From a virus, in the IMG/VR virus record IMGVR_UViG_3300027861_002706, positions 53,602 to 117,601 of that record: 64,000 bases of DNA, one strand, 5' to 3'. Numbering within the stretch: position 1 is the stretch's first letter; the number at the start of each line of letters is the position of its first letter. Both the position numbers and the translations under genes were made by a program. The notes beneath the pieces were generated by a model. That model had not been told where the DNA came from and searched no databases. It was given only the letters and a program-made list of their open reading frames with translations. Shown here piece after piece: positions 45,473-55,102 of the stretch.

Positions 45473-47140
45473 CTAAATTTGATCCATTGGATCAATGTCT
45501 GTTTTCTTGATAGTCGATACATTTTCCTCTTTCACAGATTTGGCCACAGGAGGTTTCTCCTCAACCCTATCTTTTATGAAAGATGGTAATCCATTAGACT
45601 TGAAACTACTTGCTAGCTCAGGCACTAGATCCTCAATGCTATCTCTAAGGCTTTCAACACTTCTCGCTGCAACATGAGTCACTGCCTCTCCGAAGCTTTG
45701 GTGATCGGCTACCGATTTCACCTGCGGCTTATGGAGTTGCATTTGCATAGTGACCAGTTGAGAGGCGAGCTGCTTTTTGAATTCCTCAGTAATGGCAGCA
45801 TTCTCATCCATTAAGCAATTGTACTCACTTATCTTAGTGTCGTACAACTGCTTTGCCTTCGCCAGTTCTGCTTCAAGTTCTGCAGTTCTAGACTGACTAT
45901 CTTCTAAAGCCTTTTCCAAGACAACAACTGTCCTATCTAGAGGCTTATCCGTATCATCCGTATTTTTCGCAACATCGGTATCTTTAATCTCGTTCTCTTT
46001 CTTGGTACTCATGATATTTTGAGCATCCTTCCCACCTTCAGGATCATTTAATTCTCCTGATTGTTTATCGGTATTGATTTTTGAATTACTTGTTAATGAA
46101 CTGCCGGCCAGCTCCTTAATTACTTCATGTTTTAGCATATTTTTAATGCTGGCAGCCATCTCCTCTATATTGTAGTTGGCGTTTGTGTCGCCTAGACCAA
46201 GAGACTTAGGCCAATCTAATTTTTTGCTGCGTGACCCATCTTTATCCATATCGAATCCTTCAGGAACAGCAACCCTTACGGCACGCTTTGCGTTATCTTG
46301 CCCATAAGGAATTTCATCTTTATCGTCTGGAGATCTAATCAATTCTGTCACCCTGCCTTCTGAGTCCGCTAGCACTATTGAGCAGACTCCACCAAGAGTA
46401 TCTGCGGTAACAACTTCTACTGTTTGTTCTTTTGATTCTGGAACTATAGCGCTATCAAAATCTGCGCTTAATATTCCTGCGAGTTCATTGGCGGGGTGGT
46501 TCACAAATGAGCATTCCATATATTTCATCTTACCTGTAACAAGATAAGCTCTATATTTTACTCCTTCTAGGTCGTAGACTCTTCCTGGTCTGTGATTACA
46601 GACTTCTTCTTCGTCAGTATCACTTAGCCAATCATGGCCACATATGGAGCAATATGCCTTGTTGCTGCTTTGTCCAGTAGAAACAGTTTTATATCGTCCG
46701 TCTAGTATTTTTTGTTGTGCATCTTTGTCAGAAACAGTTCCGCTTATAACGATATATCCAGATCCCGGATTTGTACCATGATCTGGATTCTTCCAATCGT
46801 TCTTAAATCGATCATCTTCCCATAGCTGTACAAATTTTTGCGAATCTATTCTACCTATCGGTTCAGATTTAGAATCGTGATGCTTCAGGAATGGTTTGTC
46901 ATAACCAGCTGTGCCTCCATTGTCTTTGGAGACCCAAGAAGATGCACCTGCTTTTACTCCACTACCAGGATAAACACGATTATTGAGTAAGTAGCCGGAG
47001 TGAGTTGCTTTAATAGTTACCCTGAAGCTAGGGGCATTAATAGAAGAATATAAATCTTCTAAAATATTGTTAGCGTCAGTATATATATCGGATCTTTCTG
47101 GCATACCAAAGAGATCGGTAAATCGAACTTCTCTGTTCAT
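45473..47140 (-). CDS. Prohead protease with C-terminal scaffold domain (555 aa)
   Basis: The N-terminal 235 residues are protease-like. KPFLKHHDSKSEPIGRI (His87/His88) matches the usual catalytic His region, KTVSTGQ (Ser154) is the likely nucleophile, and MECSFVNHPAN (Glu209) fits the third conserved stretch. A zinc-knuckle-like insert (Cys164, Cys167, Cys181, His183) lies within it. Residues about 375-460 form a long Glu/Lys-rich coiled coil (LEKALEDSQSRTAELEAELA), which could serve as an internal scaffold, as in other fused protease-scaffold genes. It overlaps the portal stop by one base. Confidence 0.7.
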   Translation of the reverse strand: MNREVRFTDLFGMPERSDIYTDANNILEDLYSSINAPSFRVTIKATHSGYLLNNRVYPGSGVKAGASSWVSKDNGGTAGYDKPFLKHHDSKSEPIGRIDSQKFVQLWEDDRFKNDWKNPDHGTNPGSGYIVISGTVSDKDAQQKILDGRYKTVSTGQSSNKAYCSICGHDWLSDTDEEEVCNHRPGRVYDLEGVKYRAYLVTGKMKYMECSFVNHPANELAGILSADFDSAIVPESKEQTVEVVTADTLGGVCSIVLADSEGRVTELIRSPDDKDEIPYGQDNAKRAVRVAVPEGFDMDKDGSRSKKLDWPKSLGLGDTNANYNIEEMAASIKNMLKHEVIKELAGSSLTSNSKINTDKQSGELNDPEGGKDAQNIMSTKKENEIKDTDVAKNTDDTDKPLDRTVVVLEKALEDSQSRTAELEAELAKAKQLYDTKISEYNCLMDENAAITEEFKKQLASQLVTMQMQLHKPQVKSVADHQSFGEAVTHVAARSVESLRDSIEDLVPELASSFKSNGLPSFIKDRVEEKPPVAKSVKEENVSTIKKTDIDPMDQI

Positions 47141-49314
47141 TACTCATCTCCCTTGTTGATATTTATATCTTCATCTATCACACATGTGGTATTTAACCGT
47201 ATATGTGGACCAGAAACATCTCTTTTGCTTACCGAAGCAATCGGCATAACTACTTCTTTCTCTAGATCAAGTGTTCCATCTTCGTTAATGCTATTATACA
47301 TAACTCTGATATTCTTCCTACCAGCCTTCTGTAACGTAGTCATGTATCCGTACTTATAAGCAAAGTCCGCGGTTTGGACTGTCATCATATCTAACTCAAC
47401 TTTTAATGCGTCAAAGATGCTAGACGCCTTAGCCGGGTCTAAGTCAAGTTTTACTTCATTATCTAAATCTATCTTCAACATTATCATAGCCTTACGATTG
47501 AGCTTTATCAACGGTATACGTATGTGCTTAGACAAAAATAGGCTGATATCGTCCTTAGATACTAGCTTATTGGTATGTATATCTTTGCGTGCTTCCTTTG
47601 CTCCGCTCTCTATTTCAGGCAATAAGTACTTTTTTGCATCAGACATCATTGCATCTGTTTTTAATATTAATATTTTCTTTATATCATTAGACCTAGTGGC
47701 CTTATTGTACTTGCCGTTTCTAGCGCTAAGGCCACAGATATCCTCGCACATTTCTGACCATGAGTAAGAGAACTGATTGAATAGCTCTTTCATCATCAGA
47801 CTATTCTGAGCAACTGATTTTTTAGTAGTGGCAGTACCATGCTGGTTAGTCGGGCGAGCTTTATTGGTGACGGTGTTGGCGGATCCTTGTGAACTGCCTG
47901 GGCCCTGTTCGTTCATTGCACCAATCTCGGCTAATGGCTTAGTATATAGCTCGTGGAAAGTATTCTTTCTATCTCCATCAGCATACGGTTCTCGATTGAG
48001 ATAGTCCGTTCTTAGCTCATCCTCTGTTATAGCATTCTGCATAAATAGCTGAATACCATGGTTCTGATGAGCTCTAGCCTCTTCTCTATCTATGTCTGGG
48101 AATCTCAGAGAGACCCGTACATCGCTGACTAGGTTAAATCCACCCTCTAATAGTATGATATCAACTATCTTGGCGGTGAACATTTCAGAAAATACATTCT
48201 GTATTTCTGAACATGCATCGACTAAATTCTTTGTCACTGTCTGTGCAGTAGCCTTATTCGCAGTATCGCCTCTGCCTAGGTCTATTCCAGATAACCTCAG
48301 ACCGCCAAGAACCCTACTTTCAAAGTGAGAGAGATAGGGTTCTAAATCTAATACCTGGCCTTCTGTGCCAAGCATGTTTATCTCTACTCTTTCAGAGGTG
48401 ACTAGCCCACCCTCTGGAGGTAATGCATCTACTTGTGCTCCAATAACATCTACCTCTGAGAGTGTCTGTCCATCTGGAGATGTTATATATCCAGCTGGCT
48501 TATCTTTTGAGCCTACCTTGGCATGGAATAGAGGGAATGTATGCTTGTGGGTTACTAGCTCGGCTAGTTCCTCTAGCCTTCTCAAAGCTCTGATGTCTTC
48601 AAGAACAGGCACTATATATGGTGTACCAAAGGTAAAGCCAGACTTTCTATCCAAATGGAAGTGTACAACGTCGGAAGCCCTGAACTTTCTAGTTTTCTCA
48701 GAGTCCCATATCTTTTGTTTCCACTCTACTGGCCTGCCAAAGTCATTCTTTTTTACTGCCATACTAGTAGGATCTGCTGGATATAATCCAGAGATAGGCT
48801 GCATCGTTTTACCGAACATCCTAATAGGAGAACCACTAGACCTAAGAGGGTCTCTCTTTATTACAAGGATAGCATTGCCGTAGGCAATCAAGTTAGTTAA
48901 AAGCTCTCTTACAATAGCAGAGATAGGTTCGCCGGTGATAAGCTCTATCTCTTCAAATCGTTTTTTTACATACGCTATAGCTTCTTTATCTTTACCGTGC
49001 AGATGCCATCCTTCTTTCATGGATAGCTCTCTGTGCCTTCTAACAGAAGCAGCAAAGAATGATTCTACATCTAGCGTCTTGCCTATCTCTCCAAGGTTAT
49101 ACATTGGGGTGATATAGTTACCATCTCCGCCTAAGCTGGGATAGCCTCTTGCCGTTAAGCTCGTTTTATAGTAGAGCGTAGATACAGCTTGTCGCGGAGA
49201 TTCCTTAACAGTAGACTCTACGCTAGAGGGGTTAGTCTTGCGGACAAGCCTAAGATCCTCTTGCTCTGGTTTAGTAGTAGAGAACACTGACGCTATTCTA
49301 CCGAGAAGACCCAT
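47140..49314 (-). CDS. Portal protein (724 aa)
   Basis: Dodecameric portal through which DNA enters and leaves. Its length (724) is in the long range. Typical features: SVRRHRELSMKEGWHLHG near residue 90, SAIVRELLTNLIAYGNAILVIKRDP (wing region), then LYPADPTSMAVKKNDFGRPVEWK and FRASDVVHFHLDRKSGFTFGTP YIVPVLEDIRAL (clip and stem region). The late part has a helical crown and basic C-terminal tail. It is flanked by an unknown gene upstream and the protease gene downstream, in standard head order. Its start overlaps the preceding gene by 17 bases. Confidence 0.8.
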   Translation of the reverse strand: MGLLGRIASVFSTTKPEQEDLRLVRKTNPSSVESTVKESPRQAVSTLYYKTSLTARGYPSLGGDGNYITPMYNLGEIGKTLDVESFFAASVRRHRELSMKEGWHLHGKDKEAIAYVKKRFEEIELITGEPISAIVRELLTNLIAYGNAILVIKRDPLRSSGSPIRMFGKTMQPISGLYPADPTSMAVKKNDFGRPVEWKQKIWDSEKTRKFRASDVVHFHLDRKSGFTFGTPYIVPVLEDIRALRRLEELAELVTHKHTFPLFHAKVGSKDKPAGYITSPDGQTLSEVDVIGAQVDALPPEGGLVTSERVEINMLGTEGQVLDLEPYLSHFESRVLGGLRLSGIDLGRGDTANKATAQTVTKNLVDACSEIQNVFSEMFTAKIVDIILLEGGFNLVSDVRVSLRFPDIDREEARAHQNHGIQLFMQNAITEDELRTDYLNREPYADGDRKNTFHELYTKPLAEIGAMNEQGPGSSQGSANTVTNKARPTNQHGTATTKKSVAQNSLMMKELFNQFSYSWSEMCEDICGLSARNGKYNKATRSNDIKKILILKTDAMMSDAKKYLLPEIESGAKEARKDIHTNKLVSKDDISLFLSKHIRIPLIKLNRKAMIMLKIDLDNEVKLDLDPAKASSIFDALKVELDMMTVQTADFAYKYGYMTTLQKAGRKNIRVMYNSINEDGTLDLEKEVVMPIASVSKRDVSGPHIRLNTTCVIDEDININKGDE

Positions 49315-51211
49315 CTGATTCCTTTAACATCTTTTTAATCTCTTCGTCGCTAATTTCCATTTTACAAGTCTTGAGTATATTCCTTATCACCTCTTCTGAT
49401 GTTTCTGGCTGATTAAACTTATCAATAGCCGGAATAACCATAGTTTCATCTAGTCCAAACAGCTCAGATTTTTGACTTATTACTATTGGTTCATTATCTG
49501 AGAAGTACCTTTCTCGTAAATCATCAGGAATATCAATTGTATACTGATTAGCAGGTATATCTAACCCACCTACAATATCATCTATGATATTGTCTGTTAT
49601 ATCGTCAGATAAATCAAAGCACTCTTCGAGAGATTGAGCTAATATAGAGTTTAATATCATCTGCATTTCATTCACTCGCCTCACTTGCCATTTGACCTGA
49701 GCCGTATGTACATCCCTCCAGATTTCGACCGAAGCCTTCTTCTGCTCCTTGCTTTCATAGGAATTCAGTTTACTCGCTGTTTTTTCTAATTGATTAAGTA
49801 TAGACTTAAGCATATCATGGAATAGCTTACATTTCATATATAACGGTTTTACAACTGTTACATCCATCATACGTACCCAACGCTCAAGTAATTTACGTAT
49901 TATATCCATAGTCTTATGTTTTATATACATAACAACTGCATAATCGAATCTAGTTCCAGATAAAACTGCGGATGTCTTTCTAGCATATTTAGCAGATATG
50001 TCAACCGCTAATGTTTTTGATATCGCCTTTAAAAATATTATAATCATTTTTATCACTTTTTTATCAAACTTCTGCTTAGCCATTATACGCAATAAACAAC
50101 AGATTTGATCTTTTGTAGCGATATACGCACTAGACTGAGCTACGTTATTAATCAGCATTCTTTGCTCTTTATTATTAAACCTTATAATCGTAGCGGTGTG
50201 ACCACACATCCCAGTGAAATTATTTTTATATGCAGTTAAAAACTCAGTCTTTAAAAAACTAGGTATGGCATCATCTTCTTTAATTGATGGTATCTGATCA
50301 TGAAGATTCATATTTATATTAACTTCACTAGAATACGTAGGATAGTATTTATATACATCAACAGAAGAATTTCTGGATTTTCTAAGACTGATGTAATTTA
50401 CCCATAAGTCATATTTAGGATCGGATGATGCATATATATAATTAATGACATAATCTAAAATATTCTTGTAGTCATTTTCACCCACCTTTTCCATAGCCAA
50501 GGACTCTAAACGATTAAATTGAAACTGCTCAGCTGGAGTCGTGGAAACTGAGCTAGACTCAGATCTTATTCCTCTTATTAGTATCTTGTTTAATACATCT
50601 ATCGCAGAGGCAAAAGCAATAGCAATAACTAATTTCATTGCACCATACGCAGCTCCTTCTGGGTGTTCTGATGGCGGAGATATTTTAAGTATGTCTGGCA
50701 CATTAAATATATCTTGAAATTTATGTATCGCATAATTCAATAGATATACTGAATCGAACATAGCTAAATCATCATCAGATAGCCCAAACAATATTTTATT
50801 TTTATAATTTCGTTGTGTAACTGAGTCTAACCTAAGATTGCCTGTAGTTGACTCCATTATCTTAAACGCATAATTCAATTTAACTTGTTCAAACTTCTTA
50901 ACTGCAGTAAGGAATAAATGAAAACTTATTCTTGCTCCATCTGCTTCTGATGGATCTTTTCTTGCTACAGCGGCTCTGACATCTTGCATAATAGAATCAA
51001 CAGGGACATGTGTCGCCCTACATTTTTTATCTAATAAGTTAAGCAATCTATTAGATAGTTCTATGTTGTCTTTTACTTCAGAAAATATTTCATGGATTTC
51101 TTCTTCGTTGGCATTTTCTTTGTGGATGGGAGGAGCAGGACGTGCTGTATTCTCGTCGAATAGGGTTCTATCCTTTTCAAATTCCCGGGGTTTTTTAGAG
51201 AATATACCCAT
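49298..51211 (-). CDS. Helical protein of unknown function between terminase and portal (637 aa)
   Basis: Not recognised. The sequence is nearly all alpha helix and more AT-rich than its neighbours; its third and fourth quarters contain LRIMAKQKFDKKVIKMIIIFLKAISK and WVRMMDVTVVKPLYMKCKLFHDML, strongly basic helices with hydrophobic faces. The N-terminus resembles a portal-like start (MGIFSKKPREFEKDR), and the C-terminus is acidic (KTCKMEISDEEIKKMLKESDG). In ordinary phages portal follows terminase directly, so this is an insertion or a lineage-specific head protein. It could be a minor head or internal core protein. Confidence 0.5.
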   Translation of the reverse strand: MGIFSKKPREFEKDRTLFDENTARPAPPIHKENANEEEIHEIFSEVKDNIELSNRLLNLLDKKCRATHVPVDSIMQDVRAAVARKDPSEADGARISFHLFLTAVKKFEQVKLNYAFKIMESTTGNLRLDSVTQRNYKNKILFGLSDDDLAMFDSVYLLNYAIHKFQDIFNVPDILKISPPSEHPEGAAYGAMKLVIAIAFASAIDVLNKILIRGIRSESSSVSTTPAEQFQFNRLESLAMEKVGENDYKNILDYVINYIYASSDPKYDLWVNYISLRKSRNSSVDVYKYYPTYSSEVNINMNLHDQIPSIKEDDAIPSFLKTEFLTAYKNNFTGMCGHTATIIRFNNKEQRMLINNVAQSSAYIATKDQICCLLRIMAKQKFDKKVIKMIIIFLKAISKTLAVDISAKYARKTSAVLSGTRFDYAVVMYIKHKTMDIIRKLLERWVRMMDVTVVKPLYMKCKLFHDMLKSILNQLEKTASKLNSYESKEQKKASVEIWRDVHTAQVKWQVRRVNEMQMILNSILAQSLEECFDLSDDITDNIIDDIVGGLDIPANQYTIDIPDDLRERYFSDNEPIVISQKSELFGLDETMVIPAIDKFNQPETSEEVIRNILKTCKMEISDEEIKKMLKESDGSSR

Positions 51212-53250
51212 CAGATGTTACCTCGACCAAACCGGTTGCCCCTAGGAGTGTTACCGTGATATCTTGTTCTACCTTGAACTGAATCTCCTCTAGATCTATT
51301 AGTAGCCTGCCTCCTAGCGACATACACTCCTATGTCGTTTCCTCCTACTAATGTTTCTTTATCTTCATCTGTCCTTTTCTCTGGCTTTAGATCTTTTTGC
51401 ATTTTCTTACTAAATTTCTTCGCCTCTTCTAAATCTATTTGACGCTCAGTGATATTACTCAACTCAGGGAATGGTGAGTCGTTATCATGGTCACTGCCTA
51501 CACCAATAGAATAGGCAATATCCATAACGTGTTCTATCTTTTTTATATCACTAAACTCTAAAATATGACCCATAATACATAGCATCCATGCGGTAACAGT
51601 GTGCTCATAGTCTTGAGAATACGTAGGTACGCCGCTTGGACTATACTTAACTATCTTGAATGCTCTTATCTGTTGGACGATACCTATGTTGGCGAAGGGT
51701 ATCTCACTAGGTACGATCCTTGTGGTCGTATCTTCATCTACAGGCATTAATACCTGCTTCATCTCCATTGTTCGACATGACGCATCTACCATAAACTGTT
51801 TTACTGGTTTCTTGATAGGCATACCGCTGACTGGATCGGTTATCTCTATATTAGAGTTCATAGTCATGGGCTTGACACGCTCTTTATAGTTGGTGTGTTC
51901 GTTAGGATAATCCATGTCATATTTCCACATCATCTCAACTTGGACGTGTCCATAGCCAGCATCTACATAGATGTATGCAGTTTGATTACCCCATACTTTG
52001 TCAAGCTCCATTATTTTCTTAATAGCTTCTATCTGTTGAAATTCCTGAGTTCGTATTATATGTTTGTCTACTGTTTTATACATGAGTCGACCATCTACGT
52101 TCATGGCCTCAGTAACAACTATGTGCGTACCTGTAGTCTTACCCCAGTCTACTCCTATAACATACTTAGACTCTGCGTGCGGGATGCAATCTTCATAAGT
52201 GTAGTCAGCCAGGCACGCGTTAACGTCCTCGCTTCTAAACACACCCTCAGCTTCGTCACCAAACTCAGCAAGAAACTCTCGTTCGTATCCAGTCTTTGAG
52301 TAGTTCTGCTTAAACATATGATCTACTTTTGGAGTCCAACTAGGAGATTCCGCAGATATAAACCAGAACTCCTTAAAGCCTTGACTCTTGTCACAACACC
52401 AGTTATATAGTTTTTTACGTATTCCAGTAGGCGTAGATGAGACGATGAGTTCGCAAGTCGGGTGAGAAGCCATTATCGCCATGATCACTTCGATGTCGCT
52501 GTCATTGATATAATCAACTTCGTCCATGATAATAAAATCTGCGTCCTGACCACGAACCTTATCGGATTTTGCGCCCGAATGTGCACCAGAAGACCAGCCT
52601 CGAATAACTCCACCTGAGCTGAATTCAATCATTTGTGGGTTGAGGACATTCCTCTTAATCATGCCTGGCATATTTAGTGTAGAGGATCTGCCTATAAAAT
52701 CACGCATAGTATCAAATATCTTTGCAACTTGGGGCTGATATGGCGCAAGCACAAGTATTTCAAACTGCCTATCAGTAAGGCCGCCGTTAGTAAACAATTT
52801 CCAAAGAGCAAGAACACTCATCGCTTCAGTTTTGCCGACACGACGTCCTGCGCGAATGGCTTTAAACTGAGATGAACATCGCATGACCTCTTTCTGATAC
52901 CATCTAGCCTCCCAGTCAAATTCAAACTTAGCCCAAGCAACTGGATCTTGTAGCATTTTATAGTTCTCGAACTCTTCGTCAGATAAGCCTTGATTTTTCA
53001 TCTTCTTAGCTAGCTGTCGATAATCGCCGTCACAGGCAGGTATAAATGGTTCGGAAGTAAAGCCCTTGCTATGCATATCTTGATAGTAGTCTATACACTT
53101 TCTGCAGAAATGACAATCTCGACCAAGCATAGGCTTATAGTCGGATCCCTTATAGTCATCCATTGGCCTATATTTTTCACCAAAATCAATGCCTATTTTA
53201 ATGGGCTTTTCGCCCTCAATCCTAATCTCATTCTTCTTTTTATCAGGCAT
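51211..53250 (-). CDS. Terminase large subunit (679 aa)
   Basis: ATP-driven DNA packaging motor with a nuclease. Walker A is GRRVGKT (residues 135-141) and Walker B FIIMDEVDY (239-247); a coupling motif SSTPTG (271-276) follows. The nuclease is RNase-H-like: GVDWGKTTG (Asp368), YVDAGYGHV (Asp430) and DYEHTVTAW (about residue 569). The N-terminus has a zinc-ribbon-like CHFCRKC (46-52). The gene overlaps the 637-aa gene by one base and the upstream 236-aa gene by a few bases. Confidence 0.9.
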   Translation of the reverse strand: MPDKKKNEIRIEGEKPIKIGIDFGEKYRPMDDYKGSDYKPMLGRDCHFCRKCIDYYQDMHSKGFTSEPFIPACDGDYRQLAKKMKNQGLSDEEFENYKMLQDPVAWAKFEFDWEARWYQKEVMRCSSQFKAIRAGRRVGKTEAMSVLALWKLFTNGGLTDRQFEILVLAPYQPQVAKIFDTMRDFIGRSSTLNMPGMIKRNVLNPQMIEFSSGGVIRGWSSGAHSGAKSDKVRGQDADFIIMDEVDYINDSDIEVIMAIMASHPTCELIVSSTPTGIRKKLYNWCCDKSQGFKEFWFISAESPSWTPKVDHMFKQNYSKTGYEREFLAEFGDEAEGVFRSEDVNACLADYTYEDCIPHAESKYVIGVDWGKTTGTHIVVTEAMNVDGRLMYKTVDKHIIRTQEFQQIEAIKKIMELDKVWGNQTAYIYVDAGYGHVQVEMMWKYDMDYPNEHTNYKERVKPMTMNSNIEITDPVSGMPIKKPVKQFMVDASCRTMEMKQVLMPVDEDTTTRIVPSEIPFANIGIVQQIRAFKIVKYSPSGVPTYSQDYEHTVTAWMLCIMGHILEFSDIKKIEHVMDIAYSIGVGSDHDNDSPFPELSNITERQIDLEEAKKFSKKMQKDLKPEKRTDEDKETLVGGNDIGVYVARRQATNRSRGDSVQGRTRYHGNTPRGNRFGRGNI

Positions 53251-53953
53251 GCATGAACGTCGCTTCGTTGCCCATCGCTGCTCTAGTATTCATTTGTGAG
53301 TTATGTATGGCGGCCATGGCAGTTTGCCTTTGTGTAAAACTAGCCCTAGTGTCAGCGAATCCTTCGCCAAGATCATACTCTATGCCCTCTTTGATATTGC
53401 TTCTCTCATATGAGTATGAGTGTAACCCCTGAATACCTGCACTCAACGCAGAAAAACCCATACCAAAGAGATCATTTATTAGCCATGCTGAGGATAGTAT
53501 TCTTAATCCCCCTCCAATTCCCATCCTAATCGCAGCTCCGCTTAGTTTACCCGCCTGCTCACCAGCAAATTTCCCAGCGCTCCCCTTCGTGTATTCTCTG
53601 ATGAATTGTTCTTCTGGCGCTTGATATAATCCAAAGCTCCTGAGTGAGCCCCATCTCCCCTTAGGCTTCCAGCTAGGGAGAGTGCTGGCTCTACCTCCTA
53701 GGAAACTGTCAAGAGCAGTTGTTTCAGCGCCTTGTTGGAACATGTAAGGTGTTACTCCGGGGATCATCCCCATTAGAGGTCTACCTCCTGTACCCATACC
53801 TATTCTACCCATGAGGCCTGCGCCAAGACTTTCTCCAGCAGTGGCTATGGCGACATCCGCAATCATATTGCCTATACCAAAGTTCTCATGGTCAGAGGCC
53901 GTCGATATTAGTTGAAACCCATCAGAGCTTATAGTCGGATTATATCCCTGCAT
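53243..53953 (-). CDS. Gly/Ala-rich virion or membrane-type protein (236 aa)
   Basis: Unrecognised. It is rich in Gly and small hydrophobic residues: IADVAIATAGESLGAGLMGRIGMGTGG, AGKLSGAAIRMGIGGGLRILSSAWLINDLFGMGFSALSAGIQGL (about residues 130-185), which may insert in membranes. The C-terminus is polar (AAIHNSQMNTRAAMGNEATFMHA). It lies one base after the 377-aa gene and overlaps the terminase start by 8 bases. It is probably a minor internal virion protein working with its two neighbours. Function unknown. Confidence 0.4.
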   Translation of the reverse strand: MQGYNPTISSDGFQLISTASDHENFGIGNMIADVAIATAGESLGAGLMGRIGMGTGGRPLMGMIPGVTPYMFQQGAETTALDSFLGGRASTLPSWKPKGRWGSLRSFGLYQAPEEQFIREYTKGSAGKFAGEQAGKLSGAAIRMGIGGGLRILSSAWLINDLFGMGFSALSAGIQGLHSYSYERSNIKEGIEYDLGEGFADTRASFTQRQTAMAAIHNSQMNTRAAMGNEATFMHA

Positions 53954-53954
53954 A

Positions 53955-55088
53955 TTACATATTCAATCTATGCGCATGAAGCGTTGCGTTATAGTTTAAG
54001 TTGCCAAAGCTTCTCCCTCTGACCCTAGGTGCAGGAGACGATACATTTTTCAGATTTCCTCTTTTCACGGATGATATCCCTGCCGCTGCTCCGGCACCGA
54101 CTCCAGCTAGGAATCCTCCTGCCATTGATGGTCCCATAAATTTCATTAAATCGTCACCCTTGCCCCACAAAGAGCCACGCCCTATTAGCCCGCCTGCAAG
54201 CATGAATGGCAGCCCTACAACAGTGGAAGCAAGACCTCCCGCTCCCTCAGAGCCAAGCCATCCTTTTGTCCACTTAGGCATTCCGCCAAGCACACTAAAC
54301 TTCTGTGCATCTCGCATTCCATATGACTGTCTAAGCATTTTTTTGTTAGAGGTCAGTAATCTCTGCTGCTTGGCCATCTCCCTAATGCTTAGTCTATCCT
54401 TTTCTACCCCCTCTCGATATAATTGTTTCGTTCTGCGTGACATTCTGCCGGCAGGTCCCGGTAGATTTAAACCAGCATTGAATCCAGTAGGCGTTTGTGC
54501 GGTAGTGGGTGTCCTAGACCTAGCCCACGTTTTTAGTTTTGTCTTTTGTGAACCGATTCCAGTTCCGAGAGAAGCTTTTGCCTCTAGGCTCGCAACTGCC
54601 TTAGCTGCAGCAGACTTGCTACTATACTTGGCATTAGCTAAGATGCCTGCACGGCCTATAGATGTTGCCATTTTGACACCAGAGACAACACCTACACCAA
54701 CCTTAGCTGCGCTTAACGCAAAGTTCCCTAGACCAGACATCTGATGCCCAAATGTGTCCTGGAATGAACTGATTCCGGCGTTTATTGTAGCTCCAGTCAA
54801 ACCAATCCCAACAGCACCTACTAGCTGATCTGATATCGTCATACCATGGCTTAACCCAAGGTCATGACCAACTTTTAGCCCTTCCATCTCCTTCGCTAGA
54901 TTCTTTGCTACCGCATCTCTTCCATACCTTGCTGTCATCCAACTAACATCAGAGGGAGGGAGGGGTGGCCCGTGAGAAACAAGGGGGTGTGGCCCGTAAG
55001 GAACTCCAGCTCCTCCACTACCTCCAGCTCCTCTACGCCCTTTGAAGATCCTCTTAAATATATCTTTGAGTATATTGCCTCTTGCCAT
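53955..55088 (-). CDS. Gly/Ala-rich, basic virion-type protein (377 aa)
   Basis: Not recognised. The N-terminus is basic (KDIFKRIFKGRRGAGGSGGAGVPYGPHPL). Between residues 100 and 180 there are Gly/Ala hydrophobic stretches (LVGAVGIGLTGATINAGI, ALSAAKVGVGVVSGV), and residues 215-260 are very basic (SRRTKQLYREGVEKDRLSIREMAKQQRLL). The later VVGLPFMLAGGLIGRGSLWG and FLAGVGAGAAAGISSV stretches could cross membranes. It lies 14 bases after the 191-aa gene. Likely a virion internal protein; no enzyme motif found. A + strand ORF on the opposite strand is judged a shadow. Confidence 0.4.
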   Translation of the reverse strand: MARGNILKDIFKRIFKGRRGAGGSGGAGVPYGPHPLVSHGPPLPPSDVSWMTARYGRDAVAKNLAKEMEGLKVGHDLGLSHGMTISDQLVGAVGIGLTGATINAGISSFQDTFGHQMSGLGNFALSAAKVGVGVVSGVKMATSIGRAGILANAKYSSKSAAAKAVASLEAKASLGTGIGSQKTKLKTWARSRTPTTAQTPTGFNAGLNLPGPAGRMSRRTKQLYREGVEKDRLSIREMAKQQRLLTSNKKMLRQSYGMRDAQKFSVLGGMPKWTKGWLGSEGAGGLASTVVGLPFMLAGGLIGRGSLWGKGDDLMKFMGPSMAGGFLAGVGAGAAAGISSVKRGNLKNVSSPAPRVRGRSFGNLNYNATLHAHRLNM

Positions 55089-55102
55089 TATTAATTACCT
55101 AA

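Noticed and set aside
54001-54744. Plus-strand open frame opposite the 377-aa gene
   Set aside because: Gly/Ala-rich coding sequence on the minus strand keeps the antisense frame open; no ribosome site and it breaks the operon layout.
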